From positions 62,001-126,000 of the forward strand of contig NZ_CP131599.1 of NCBI RefSeq assembly GCF_030685535.1: DNA of 64,000 nt. The letters run 5' to 3'. Within the stretch, counting starts at the first letter, position 1; every line of letters starts with the position of its first letter. This DNA is from Photobacterium leiognathi (GTDB lineage: Bacteria > Pseudomonadota > Gammaproteobacteria > Enterobacterales > Vibrionaceae). Positions 1 to 8,667 of the stretch are shown one piece after another. The position numbers and the translations under genes were made by a program. The notes beneath the pieces were generated by a model. The model was not told the origin of the DNA. It searched no databases and saw nothing but the letters and a program-made list of their open reading frames with translations.

Positions 1-1126
1 GGGTATTAACTCGCTTTTGAGTGCGATTATTTTGAAATTCAAAGTTAACTAGTTTGTCTCTAACAGCTTTAAGCGCAGTAAGAATAGAGTCAGGGGTATC
101 TTTGTAGCTAAGATGAGTTTTACAGTAATGATAAGCCTTTCTAAGTCGTACTAAGTGGTAAGCAACGTCATTTCTATAATTGATCAAGTTTGGCTTTGTA
201 TCTACAGCAAATGGTAATCGTTCATTTGGAGAGAGTGACATTTCTGAAATAGAGACTTCCTTTGATGAAAACTCAACGTCAAATTCGTTATCACTTATTT
301 TTTTGATAACAGGGTACTTAGCTAAAACGGTCAGTTCGCCATTCTTGTTAGTTGCCGTTAATTGATTTTCACCGAAGTAAAAAACATTGTTGGCGGCTCT
401 ATGCTGCCCTCTAATAGCGAGATATGAATTATTTGAGCCGAACATAATGTAATCTTCAACAGCAGCACTATTAATTCCATTATCTACAGGGAATAGCCAT
501 AATAGGTTAATACCCTGTTTTCTAAAGAAAGCCTCACGGCTATAGGCAACATAAGTCGTAATCCAGCTACGATAGAACTCTACTGCCCATTTGTTAGCTT
601 GTTGGTCCTCAAAGTAAATATCCGGCTTTCTGCGTGTGTTAACTTCATCATCATTAGAAAATATGAAATGGCTATTGATAATACTTTGAGATAAGACAGA
701 CTTACTACGCTCTAACTCAGAGATAACATCGTACTTACTATTAGTTCGCCACTCATTCTCTTTGTCAGAACAATAACTCTTATACAGATCATTACAAGCA
801 CCCGTATAGAAAGGGCAAGAGCTAATCTTTTCAATATTACTGTCTTTAGCGTGCTTGTTGTGACAAAAAGCGTAAGTAAATTGTTCTTTACTGTCTTTTT
901 CTCCAGTATTTCTTCTGCCATAAAGCGGGGAGTTGCAGAAAGAACAGCGTAGATAATGCTCATCGTGATCATGTTTTGCTTTGTTGATGTTAGCTAGGAT
1001 TTCCTGATACTTAACATCAGTTGGCTTGAATGGGTTTTCTAGCAGTCGCCCAACAGTTGTTACTTTTTTGGGGTTACCATAAAACACCTCCCACAATGGC
1101 AAGCTAACTACATTAATCACTGACAC
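1..1126 (-). CDS. CoiA/DUF6035-like nuclease-fold protein (3' end cut by window)
   Basis: An uninterrupted minus-strand frame of 375 codons runs off the window edge. I chose GTG at 1126 because AGGAGA lies 6 bases upstream. The N-terminal part is cysteine-rich (CSFC near residue 65, further CH and CP pairs up to residue 125), which suggests a zinc-binding region. The middle reads KPDIYFEDQQ...WAVEFYRS, followed by REAFFRKQGINLLWLFP. This resembles the core of CoiA/DUF6035-type proteins, a PD-(D/E)XK-like fold with an acidic residue, then E-x-x, then a helix and an IWIF-type strand. Family assignment is by eye only. It is the leftmost cargo gene visible. The substrate is unknown; a role in DNA processing or defence is a guess from the fold and location. 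Confidence 0.6.
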   Translation of the reverse strand, partial: MSVINVVSLPLWEVFYGNPKKVTTVGRLLENPFKPTDVKYQEILANINKAKHDHDEHYLRCSFCNSPLYGRRNTGEKDSKEQFTYAFCHNKHAKDSNIEKISSCPFYTGACNDLYKSYCSDKENEWRTNSKYDVISELERSKSVLSQSIINSHFIFSNDDEVNTRRKPDIYFEDQQANKWAVEFYRSWITTYVAYSREAFFRKQGINLLWLFPVDNGINSAAVEDYIMFGSNNSYLAIRGQHRAANNVFYFGENQLTATNKNGELTVLAKYPVIKKISDNEFDVEFSSKEVSISEMSLSPNERLPFAVDTKPNLINYRNDVAYHLVRLRKAYHYCKTHLSYKDTPDSILTALKAVRDKLVNFEFQNNRTQKRVNT

Positions 1127-1376
1127 CGTTTCTCTCCTAAACTAACTAGCTTGCATTGCATCTACACACATACAACGAGAACAGCATTTTATTCCTTCGC
1201 CAGCAAAAAAGTAATAGATAGCGAGATAAATTGAGTTTTAAAAAAGGTATTTGTGTCAGCGGTAATTGCTCTAACACATTTTTTGGACAAAAGTTTGTTA
1301 GATAGCCAGCTCTATTCAGGCTAGTTGATATTAGGAAAAGTATTGGTAACGTCTTCACAAAGTACCTTTAGGGTAC
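1127..1376. other. Intergenic stretch without supported gene
   Basis: This stretch lies between the CoiA-like gene and the terminator of the next gene. It is AT-rich. A 70-codon open frame on the minus strand has no convincing ribosome binding site or recognisable product, so I do not call it. It presumably holds the promoter of the CoiA-like gene. Confidence 0.5.
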
Positions 1377-1401
1377 AAAAAGACCGCCACTGTGGGCGGT
1401 C
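1377..1401 (-). terminator. Rho-independent terminator
   Basis: A perfect 7-bp stem (GACCGCC / GGCGGTC, 1382-1388 with 1395-1401) is followed on the minus strand by a run of five T. It lies 59 bp past the stop of the gene at 1460-2104. Confidence 0.85.
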
Positions 1402-1459
1402 ATTTAACAATAAAGCTATTTATGCGTACTAACAAACCTAACACGTTATTATACATTTT

Positions 1460-2104
1460 CTACAACCGACCCGGGGATGTTAGTGAACTCCATGTTATGC
1501 CCTCTTTAAACATATGATTAATATCGTATGTTTCATCAAGACCAAACATCATCGTCCAAGCCATAAAAAGAAAGCTATCGGGAAAAGACGACAATCGTTC
1601 AAACTCAAAGCTGTCAATTTTGATATTGGCAAGCTCAGTTTTGGTTTCAGCAGGTTCAATTACCAAGTGAAAAACCAAAGCATATATAAACGAGTTATCA
1701 TAGACATCGCCTTGTGCCGCATATCGCACATGAAGCTTAATAGGAATGCCGACGCTTTGTTTCTTTACTTTTTGTACATTTTTAAATTTTAAGCCCGCCT
1801 TGAGCTTAGTTACTAACTCATGGTCTAACTCAAATAATCCATCACCAGAAACATAGTCTTTTGATGCAAGAAATTCTTCTGGATATACAATCTCTGCTGA
1901 CAGCAAGTGCTTTTCGCCACTTACGGTTCTTAACTTAACTAATTGACTCATATGAGGGATAGTTTCACTAATTACTACTACTTTCTGCGCGTTATGATAA
2001 CTTGCCTCAACATATTCCTGATTACTACATGAAGTTTGTAATGCAAGCAATGAGACCAATAATGCAACGATCTCTACAACTTTATTCTTCAAGGTTTCTA
2101 GCAC
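1460..2104 (-). CDS. Hypothetical exported protein, possible lipoprotein
   Basis: This 214-residue protein has a start chosen at GTG 2104, with GGAGG five bases upstream. The first 25 residues form a hydrophobic segment (VEIVALLVSLLAL) ending in QTSC. That would be a lipoprotein cleavage site, but Q at position -3 is not canonical, so lipidation is uncertain. The remainder is mixed alpha/beta with no motif I recognise. It stands alone, with its own terminator downstream and the serine recombinase 175 bp upstream on the same strand. AT-rich composition matches the rest of the cargo. Function unknown. Confidence 0.7.
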   Translation of the reverse strand: MLETLKNKVVEIVALLVSLLALQTSCSNQEYVEASYHNAQKVVVISETIPHMSQLVKLRTVSGEKHLLSAEIVYPEEFLASKDYVSGDGLFELDHELVTKLKAGLKFKNVQKVKKQSVGIPIKLHVRYAAQGDVYDNSFIYALVFHLVIEPAETKTELANIKIDSFEFERLSSFPDSFLFMAWTMMFGLDETYDINHMFKEGITWSSLTSPGRL

Positions 2105-2279
2105 CTAATCCTCCAAAATGTATAACAGTATATTAATAAGCATTCTTACTTTCGCGCAAAAAAACTGTTCATATATACAGTAAATATAACTAATCCAAAA
2201 TCACGTTAATACGATATGAATGAGTATTTGATCTAACACATTTCGGGGCAAAAAATACGTAAACCTAACAATTAGGGAT

Positions 2280-2852
2280 CTATTTGTTCCAATGCCTTTT
2301 TACTGTTGCTATTCCTAGACCTAATTCTTCAGCTACTTCTTTTTGCGATAGACCTTCAGCTTTTTTTTCTTTTACGATCATTGTTGTACCAATAGCCTCT
2401 GGTCTTCCCAGCTTTTTGCCCTGCATTTTTGCCCGTTCGATACCTTCTTTTGTTCGCTCTCTTATTCTATTTCTTTCAAACTCAGCAAAAGCTGCGAACA
2501 TTTGCAGCATTAACTTTCCTTCAGCACTTGATAGGTCAGCAACGGGAAGATCTAAACAAACAACACGAATTTTTTTATTCGTTAATAGATTAATCGTTTT
2601 TTGAACATCTATATTATCTCGTCCCAAACGATCTAATTTTAAAACAACTAGTATATCGCCAGCTTCCATTTGATGATCGATGAGCGTCTTAAACTTGTTG
2701 CGTTTCAGTGCTTCAATTGAACCTGAAACAGTTTCACTTACTACACGGTTATCAGAAACTTGATAACCTTTCTCACGTATAGCAATGATCTGATTTTCTG
2801 TATTTTGTTCTGTTGTTGAAACCCTACAATAAGCAAAAGTTCGCATCGACAT
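2280..2852 (-). CDS. Serine recombinase, resolvase/invertase family
   Basis: This 190-residue site-specific recombinase has the usual length for the small resolvase/invertase class. The N-terminal catalytic domain carries YCRVSTTEQN (nucleophile Ser12, Arg10), the LDRLGRDN segment and the long E-helix region EFERNRIRERTKEG. The C-terminus LSQKEVAEELGLGIATVKRHW is the helix-turn-helix that reads the recombination site. All active-site blocks appear intact. ATG 2852 has GGAG only four bases upstream; ATG 2846 two codons later is an alternative start. The upstream interval contains an inverted-repeat site that could be its res site and promoter. It may resolve cointegrates or multimers, but no partner transposase is visible. 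Confidence 0.92.
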   Translation of the reverse strand: MSMRTFAYCRVSTTEQNTENQIIAIREKGYQVSDNRVVSETVSGSIEALKRNKFKTLIDHQMEAGDILVVLKLDRLGRDNIDVQKTINLLTNKKIRVVCLDLPVADLSSAEGKLMLQMFAAFAEFERNRIRERTKEGIERAKMQGKKLGRPEAIGTTMIVKEKKAEGLSQKEVAEELGLGIATVKRHWNK

Positions 2853-2901
2853 AAAACTCCATTCTAAGCGGTATCATTAAAGGTGGCATCAGATAACTTT
2901 A

Positions 2902-2935
2902 GTATCATAAACTCATAACTCTATTTTTATGATGC
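2902..2935. promoter_or_regulatory. Candidate res site / operator of the serine recombinase
   Basis: GTATCATAAA (2902-2911) and TTTATGATGC (2926-2935) form a near-perfect inverted repeat (9 of 10) separated by 14 bp, 34 bp in total. Related half-sites (GGTATCATTA near 2871, GGCATCATTA near 2958, TTGATACC near 2977) lie on both sides. A crossover site with accessory sites upstream of a resolvase gene would look like this. It could also be an operator. Confidence 0.5.
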
Positions 2936-3065
2936 TCTTTTAGATAGCTATAACATGGCATCATTAAATGGATGTTTTTTGATACCAACAGAACAAATCA
3001 ACTTTAATACTTTTTAGCAATTATGCTTAATTTCATCGTAGGTAAAGACTGAACCTGATTAATTC

Positions 3066-4931
3066 CTACCCTATAGCCTTCTTCGCTATTTTTTCAAAGC
3101 TTTCACTTAATTCATTTTCTTTATGGTAAGTCACAAGCAGATGTTTCATCGCTCGTGTAAATCCAACGTATAATAAACGAACAATTGAAGATACATCTTC
3201 AGCGTCCTGATAATGATGACTACTGTCTATGATCACGACAGTATCAAACTCAAGCCCTTTACTACTATGAATGGGTAAAATAGCTAACTGATTCTTTTTA
3301 GGATCATACTTTTTCTTATAGTCAGACTTCGCTAACCAAATACAATCAACTCCTGCTTTTTTTAATGCATCAAATGCTTTTTTACCCATATAACTACTCG
3401 GATACAAAATAGCTATATTTTGTAATAACCGCCCGTCAGCAATCCATTTATTAACGCACCTTACTAGGAAGTGAACCTCTGATTCAGCGTCCGTAAACTG
3501 GCGTACAATTGGGTTATCTCCGGAAATTCCTGCGGCTTCTGGTTTAATCACGGGTATATCATCATGATCAGCTTGTTCAAAATACGTTTGAGCAAACTGA
3601 TATGAGAATTTCAGTATCTCTTGAGTATTACGATAGTTTAATTTTAAGATCGTTGTACGACCTTGTGCTTGAATACCAACACTAGACAATGAAAAATTAA
3701 GCCCATTTTTATGCTTATAAATAGACTGAGCATCGTCATATAACAACAATAATGAGTTCGTGTCAGGATCAACCATCTGCGTAATCAACTTTAGCCAATC
3801 AGCTTCAAAATCATGTCCTTCATCAATTAAAACGGCACCATACTGCGCTCTAGGTATATCACCCTTATCAACCCCAGCAATAACGCTATCAACTTGCCTT
3901 TCCCAAACAGCATTATCACCATCAACTAACTTGACGTGATAAGTACGTAATTGTTGTCCACACCAATCATGGAAATGGTAAACCTGTACTTTGTGCTCTA
4001 TTTCTTTATCTCGTATAAAACTACGTAATTTTGATGCCAATGTAATATTGAAACACAATACCAATATTGGTTTGTGCAGTAAGGCGGCCAAGTGAAGACA
4101 ACGATAGCCTAATATGAGTGTTTTACCTGATCCTGCGACGCCATGAATAACTCGGTGTCCTTCACCTAAGCTTCGAGCCAACTGTTCTTGCTGGATATCC
4201 ATAATTTTAATGATATCAGGCATATTTCCTGAAAAATTCTCATGCTTAAATTCAAAATCATCTTCCTCAAATAACGATGCTTGATCCGATGACTGAATAC
4301 GTATTTCAGGGTAAAGATGCCACCTAATACGATCTATTTGAGGAAGTGTTAATTGATTAGGAAATGTATAGTTAAACATCTCCCATAATTGACTCTGGAA
4401 TACTTCTATATCCACACTCTCAGTCATTTCATCTTTACAAATAACCAAATGTGGCTGTAAGACAGTATCTTGCGCGTCAAGGGGAATAGCATCATTTAAT
4501 TGTTTGCGAGTAATATTTGTTAATACCACGCCATAACCATAGGGAAATACTAATGAACCTTTATATTTTCCTTCATGATTAATTAATTGCAGATCAGATT
4601 TTAGTTTATTTAATACCGTGTAGGTGCACTGTCTAACCTGCTCTAAAGGATTCGCTTTTCGCTCTAATCCTTTATCCGTATGCAATGTAACTTGGGTGCT
4701 AGTAAGATCTGAAATTGATGATAATTTCCAATCTTTGACTTCCAGAAAAAGTAAACCACGATCAGGGTGCAATATAATGAAGTCAGGATAACGACGCTTT
4801 TTTCCTACAGGAATATCAAACCAGCACAGATAATCATCTTCTAAGTGACTTTCAAGTCGACGAGCAAAGCGCTTTTCTCCCGATGTCATTTTTTTTAGGC
4901 ATGTGGTTAATGCAGGGATCAAAATAGCCAT
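3066..4931 (-). CDS. NERD-domain nuclease fused to UvrD/Rep-type SF1 helicase
   Basis: This protein of about 621 residues has an N-terminal NERD domain (about residues 15-80) with a YPDF ... LEVKDW pattern whose D, E and K match a PD-(D/E)XK nuclease triad. A superfamily 1 helicase follows: Walker A GVAGSGKT near residue 265, Walker B VLIDEGHD near 370, LNYRN (motif IV region), ILPIHSSKGLEFD and LLYVGFTRA (motifs V and VI). I chose ATG 4931; the longer frame begins at TTG 4943. Such nuclease-helicase fusions are common in mobile and defence-type regions. Likely DNA unwinding plus cleavage; the trigger is unknown. It is transcribed away from the methyltransferase-helicase pair. Confidence 0.88.
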   Translation of the reverse strand: MAILIPALTTCLKKMTSGEKRFARRLESHLEDDYLCWFDIPVGKKRRYPDFIILHPDRGLLFLEVKDWKLSSISDLTSTQVTLHTDKGLERKANPLEQVRQCTYTVLNKLKSDLQLINHEGKYKGSLVFPYGYGVVLTNITRKQLNDAIPLDAQDTVLQPHLVICKDEMTESVDIEVFQSQLWEMFNYTFPNQLTLPQIDRIRWHLYPEIRIQSSDQASLFEEDDFEFKHENFSGNMPDIIKIMDIQQEQLARSLGEGHRVIHGVAGSGKTLILGYRCLHLAALLHKPILVLCFNITLASKLRSFIRDKEIEHKVQVYHFHDWCGQQLRTYHVKLVDGDNAVWERQVDSVIAGVDKGDIPRAQYGAVLIDEGHDFEADWLKLITQMVDPDTNSLLLLYDDAQSIYKHKNGLNFSLSSVGIQAQGRTTILKLNYRNTQEILKFSYQFAQTYFEQADHDDIPVIKPEAAGISGDNPIVRQFTDAESEVHFLVRCVNKWIADGRLLQNIAILYPSSYMGKKAFDALKKAGVDCIWLAKSDYKKKYDPKKNQLAILPIHSSKGLEFDTVVIIDSSHHYQDAEDVSSIVRLLYVGFTRAMKHLLVTYHKENELSESFEKIAKKAIG

Positions 4932-5111
4932 ACTCGTACTCAATTACACGTTCAATATTAACTAGCGAAAAATACCGTATAAGAGTCAGTATGAATATGA
5001 TATAAAACACAAATTCGCTATTTGATAGCTTATTTACGATGCAGTCCTCATTTATTAATAAATTGAGCGTATTATTAGCCTATAACCACGTTAACGCCGA
5101 TTAGGATTATT

Positions 5112-5696
5112 ATGTCGATTGATTTCTACAACAACCATGCTGATGATTTTTACCAATCCACCGTCGACGTTGATGTAAGCCCATTACTCGACCGATTTAT
5201 TCCTTATCTTCCAATATCTGCACATATACTCGATGCAGGGTGTGGCTCAGGTCGTGATAGCAAAGCCTTTCTCAAACAAGGTTTTCAAATAACAGCCATC
5301 GATGCCAGTAAAGCGTTAGGGCAAAAAGCTGAAAATTTAATTCAGCAACCAGTAGAAATCACTACGTTTCAAGACTTTGAAACAACGGATAAGTTTGATG
5401 CTATTTGGGCATGTGCATCACTGTTACATGTGCCATCACATGAGTTAAATGATGTTTTTAAAAAACTATCAAACTGTTTGGTTGATGGCGGCATTTTCTA
5501 TTGCTCATTTAAGTACGGTGACGATGATATAGAAAGAAATGGGCGTTCATTTACTAACTGCGATGAAAATAGGTTAAGCAAATTTATCACCAACGCATCG
5601 CTTTCAATCAAAGAGACATGGATAACTGGCGACTTGCGCCCAGGACGTGAAGATGAAAAATGGCTGAATGTTATTTTGGAGAAAAATAATGACTGA
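5112..5696 (+). CDS. Class I SAM-dependent methyltransferase (Methyltransf_11/TehB-like)
   Basis: This 194-residue protein has a Rossmann-type SAM site ILDAGCGSGRDSKAF near residues 39-53, the acidic VTAID-like segment ITAIDAS, and the post-motif IWACASLLHV. The fold is that of small-molecule methyltransferases. It lacks the DPPY/NPPF motif of DNA adenine or cytosine methylases, so it is probably not a restriction-type modification enzyme. Its last 8 bp overlap the start of the PLD-helicase gene, so the two are translationally coupled and probably act together. Start ATG 5112 follows AGGATTATT. The substrate is unknown. Confidence 0.85.
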   Translation: MSIDFYNNHADDFYQSTVDVDVSPLLDRFIPYLPISAHILDAGCGSGRDSKAFLKQGFQITAIDASKALGQKAENLIQQPVEITTFQDFETTDKFDAIWACASLLHVPSHELNDVFKKLSNCLVDGGIFYCSFKYGDDDIERNGRSFTNCDENRLSKFITNASLSIKETWITGDLRPGREDEKWLNVILEKNND

Positions 5697-8118
5697 TAGT
5701 ATTTCTCTTTACTCTGACCACAACCTAACCGTTGGATCTCATCACGATCCACTTTTAGATAAACTCGTTACTGCCATTAATCATGCTTCGACTATTGAGA
5801 TCTCAGTCTCTTTCATTATGAAGTCAGGCCTTGATTTACTTTTTGATGCTTTATTGGATGCGCTTAATCGCGGCGCTGAACTACGTTTATTAACTTCAGA
5901 TTATTTATCTGTCACGCAGCCTGTCGCACTTAGAGAATTAATGCTGCTAGTTGATAAGGGTGCAAATATCCGTGTTTTTCAGTGTGAAGGTAATATCAGC
6001 TTTCACCTTAAGTCCTACATTTTTATTAAATCCCATCATGATAAAATTGAGCAAGGGTGTGCGTGGGTTGGCTCAAATAATATGAGTAAGATGGCCTTAA
6101 CTCAAGGTCATGAATGGGCATTACGTTTAGATTACGAACAACCTGATCATTCAAAAGCTGCACTTGAGTTTCATCATATTCGTCAACAGTTTGATCATCT
6201 CTTCGCTAACTCTCTAACACATTCATTATCACATGAATGGATAGATATATATAACACACGCTATAAGAAACAAAACCCGCATTTTATACACCTAATAACA
6301 ACTGAAGCTGGGTCAGAAGTAGACACTTTTGTACCTAACAGTATTCAGACAGAAGCGCTGCTAGCCTTAGAACAAACTCGCTTAAATGGTCATCAACGAG
6401 GATTAGTCGTATTAGCAACTGGAATGGGTAAGACTTGGCTGTCAGCTTTTGACGCCAAACAAATGAACGCCAAAAGAGTCTTATTTGTTGCTCACCGAGA
6501 AGAGATCTTATTAAAAGCTGAACGTACTTTTATACAACTTAATGAGAATATAAGAACGGGACGCTACAATGGCACATCGAAAGATACTGAAGCCGACTAC
6601 CTTTTTGCATCGATTCAAACTATCGGTCGCCAAGAGCATCTTGCCTTATTTGATAAAAAGCATTTTGATTATGTGATCGTAGATGAATTTCATCATGCTA
6701 GTTCATCAACCTATCAAGCATTGTTAGCCTATTTTGAACCTGCTTTTTTACTAGGATTAACCGCAACACCAGAGCGCTCAGATCAAGCAGATATTCTCTC
6801 ATTATGCGATAACAATCTAGTATTTGAGCGAAATCTTGTTCAAGGTATTGATGATAAAATATTAGTACCATTTGATTATTTCGGCATTTACGATCAATTC
6901 GTCAATTACCAGGAAATACCGTGGCGAAATGGTAAATTCGATCCAGCTGCATTAGACACAGCCTTTGCGACTCAACAACGCGCACAACACATTCTAAAGC
7001 ACTGGAAAGAAAAGAAGCTAACACGAACTCTTGCCTTTTGTATTTCAAAAAAACACGCTGACTATATGGCGAATTTTTTCTGTATCAATGGATACAAAGC
7101 TGTTGCCGTATACAGCGATTCTGCAGTGCCGCGTAATGAAGCCTTAACAGCATTACAAAATGGTGTTATCGATATTATCTTTTCAGTTGATCTGTTTAAT
7201 GAAGGAACAGATATTCCATCAATAGATACGATATTGATGATCAGACCAACAGAATCCAAAATTCTATTCTTACAACAATTAGGACGTGGTTTACGACAAT
7301 CAAAAGAAACTCAAAAAGATAAATTATTAGTGCTCGATTTTATTGGTAATCACCAATCATTTTTAACTAAACCTTCGGCGCTACTTGATATATCAAGCAC
7401 ACGAGAGATCGCTAAACGTTCAGCTAAACTAATCACGCTTACTGATGGCTGTTTTATCAACTTTGATCCTGAATTAACACAATTTTGGCAAGAGCTTGCC
7501 AGCCGTTACAAAACCACCAGTATTGATGAGTACAGAGAACTAAAAAACATTTTAGATCATCGTCCTACCGCTACAGAGTTTATGCAAGCTAATTACAGGT
7601 TAGATAAGGTCAAACAACAACATAGTAGTTGGTTTTCATTAGTTGCCACAGAAGAGCAAACACCAGAACTGGTACATTTGGTCAAACACTACGGAGAGTT
7701 TCTGCATAAAGGCATTGCTCAAACGTCCATGACAAAGTGCTTTAAAGCTATCTTACTTGAAGCTTTTTTAAATTTAGACGGCTTCACAATACCACCGACT
7801 ACAGAAGTATTAGCTGAGCAAAGCTTACTCGTGCTTAATCGTTATCCTGAATTAAAAGAAAAAGATGTTGCAAAAGCAGAACAGCACTGCCAACCAACAG
7901 ATTATCGATGGCATCAATATTGGTTAAAAAACCCGATAAAAGCATACACAACAGCGAATAAAAATGGCGAACAATGGTTCTCTATTATTGACGGCAGGTT
8001 TACTGCTAATTTCAATGTTGAACAAGAAGATAAACAACAATTACATGAAGCTGTAAAAGAATTGGTTAATTTACGATTAGCTCAATATGTACAAAGATGT
8101 ACCAAGGCTCAGATTTAA
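5689..8118 (+). CDS. PLD-domain + DEAD/DEAH superfamily 2 helicase
   Basis: This 809-residue protein has a start set at ATG 5689 because GGAG lies about 8 bases upstream. A longer frame to 5668 exists but lacks that spacing. Residues 1-160 are a phospholipase-D-like nuclease domain with HLK (about 106-108) and GSNNMSK (about 129-135). The helicase core follows: LATGMGKT (motif I), DYVIVDEFHHA (motif II, DEFH), LGLTATP (motif III), FNEGTDIPSID and QQLGRGLRQS (motif VI), then LVLDFIGN. This layout is known in bacteria as PLD-DEAD/DEAH proteins, often with a DUF3427-like C-terminus. It is coupled to the upstream methyltransferase. Probable nucleic-acid processing or defence cargo; the mechanism is not established. 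Confidence 0.88.
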   Translation: MTDSISLYSDHNLTVGSHHDPLLDKLVTAINHASTIEISVSFIMKSGLDLLFDALLDALNRGAELRLLTSDYLSVTQPVALRELMLLVDKGANIRVFQCEGNISFHLKSYIFIKSHHDKIEQGCAWVGSNNMSKMALTQGHEWALRLDYEQPDHSKAALEFHHIRQQFDHLFANSLTHSLSHEWIDIYNTRYKKQNPHFIHLITTEAGSEVDTFVPNSIQTEALLALEQTRLNGHQRGLVVLATGMGKTWLSAFDAKQMNAKRVLFVAHREEILLKAERTFIQLNENIRTGRYNGTSKDTEADYLFASIQTIGRQEHLALFDKKHFDYVIVDEFHHASSSTYQALLAYFEPAFLLGLTATPERSDQADILSLCDNNLVFERNLVQGIDDKILVPFDYFGIYDQFVNYQEIPWRNGKFDPAALDTAFATQQRAQHILKHWKEKKLTRTLAFCISKKHADYMANFFCINGYKAVAVYSDSAVPRNEALTALQNGVIDIIFSVDLFNEGTDIPSIDTILMIRPTESKILFLQQLGRGLRQSKETQKDKLLVLDFIGNHQSFLTKPSALLDISSTREIAKRSAKLITLTDGCFINFDPELTQFWQELASRYKTTSIDEYRELKNILDHRPTATEFMQANYRLDKVKQQHSSWFSLVATEEQTPELVHLVKHYGEFLHKGIAQTSMTKCFKAILLEAFLNLDGFTIPPTTEVLAEQSLLVLNRYPELKEKDVAKAEQHCQPTDYRWHQYWLKNPIKAYTTANKNGEQWFSIIDGRFTANFNVEQEDKQQLHEAVKELVNLRLAQYVQRCTKAQI

Positions 8119-8245
8119 CCCTCTTTTTATCGTAAAATAACCTCATGAAAAATATAAACTTTTTTAGTACGATTAAAAATTAGGTTTTTATTACGTTTAA
8201 GACTTAACCTTTTAATTCATTTAATCTATTTTTAATTATGTAACA
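8119..8245 (+). promoter_or_regulatory. AT-rich leader of the CRISPR array
   Basis: These 127 bp are strongly AT-rich, between the helicase stop and the first repeat. They sit on the side expected for the leader given the repeat orientation. No open frame is seen. It presumably contains the array promoter; I cannot point to a clear -35/-10 pair. Confidence 0.5.
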
Positions 8246-8453
8246 GTTAACTGCCGAGTAGGTAGCTGATAAGTAAACTTCAAGTTAGGGCGTAGTGCCG
8301 ACACCGTTAACTGCCGAGTAGGTAGCTGAAAATTTACTCACCATTGCTCATTTATCTGACATTGGGATGACTGCCGAGTAGGTAGCTGATAAGAACTAGC
8401 GAATGCACTTGAACGCGATATAATAGATTACTGCTGGATAAAATTACTCATTC
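8246..8453 (+). CRISPR. Type I-F3 CRISPR mini-array, three repeats plus a decayed fourth
   Basis: Repeats of 28 bp are at 8246-8273, 8306-8333 and 8366-8393, all sharing the core CTGCCGAGTAGGTAGCTGA with a hairpin (CTGCC / GGTAG). Spacers are exactly 32 bp: 8274-8305, 8334-8365 and 8394-8425. The repeat core matches the Tn6677-type (I-F3) repeat as I remember it. Repeat 2 has a changed 3' end (CTGAAAAT instead of CTGATAAG) and repeat 3 a changed 5' end (GATGA instead of GTTAA), so spacer 2 is flanked by atypical repeat halves. A fourth repeat (8426-8453) keeps about 10 of the first 15 bases but has lost the hairpin. No cas gene is adjacent. Confidence 0.9.
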
Positions 8454-8667
8454 ACAAGTCGTTCTAAAGGAGCTATTACTGCATCCCGAAAGGAAAGCAT
8501 AAAAGCTCCTAACATTCCCAATGAACACAAGCCCCTTCCAAAAACTATTACTTAATACCTATCCCTGGACATATATAAATAAAATGACGATAAATGTATA
8601 AATACAAAACCTATGTAAGTAATTTTCTTTCATATAATCTGAAGATGTATGAACTCTTTCACAAACT
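8454..8667. other. Non-coding stretch between array and transposon end
   Basis: No supported gene is present. There is a GC-richer patch around 8461-8545, then AT-rich sequence. I looked for a further separated repeat or guide and found none that is convincing. Confidence 0.5.

Noticed and set aside
712..972. 86-codon open frame on the minus strand inside the CoiA-like region
   Set aside because: It lies in another frame of a 375-codon gene with a good start; the longer frame has a coherent zinc and nuclease-like sequence.
1146..1358. 70-codon open frame on the minus strand
   Set aside because: No ribosome site, no recognisable product, and it runs between a terminator and the CoiA-like promoter region.
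5112..5696. DNA methyltransferase of a restriction-modification system
   Set aside because: No DPPY, NPPF or PCQ-type motif; the fold markers are those of small-molecule methyltransferases.
8454..8667. A second, separated guide repeat after the array
   Set aside because: Only short ACTGC matches occur, with no hairpin and no 28-bp similarity.
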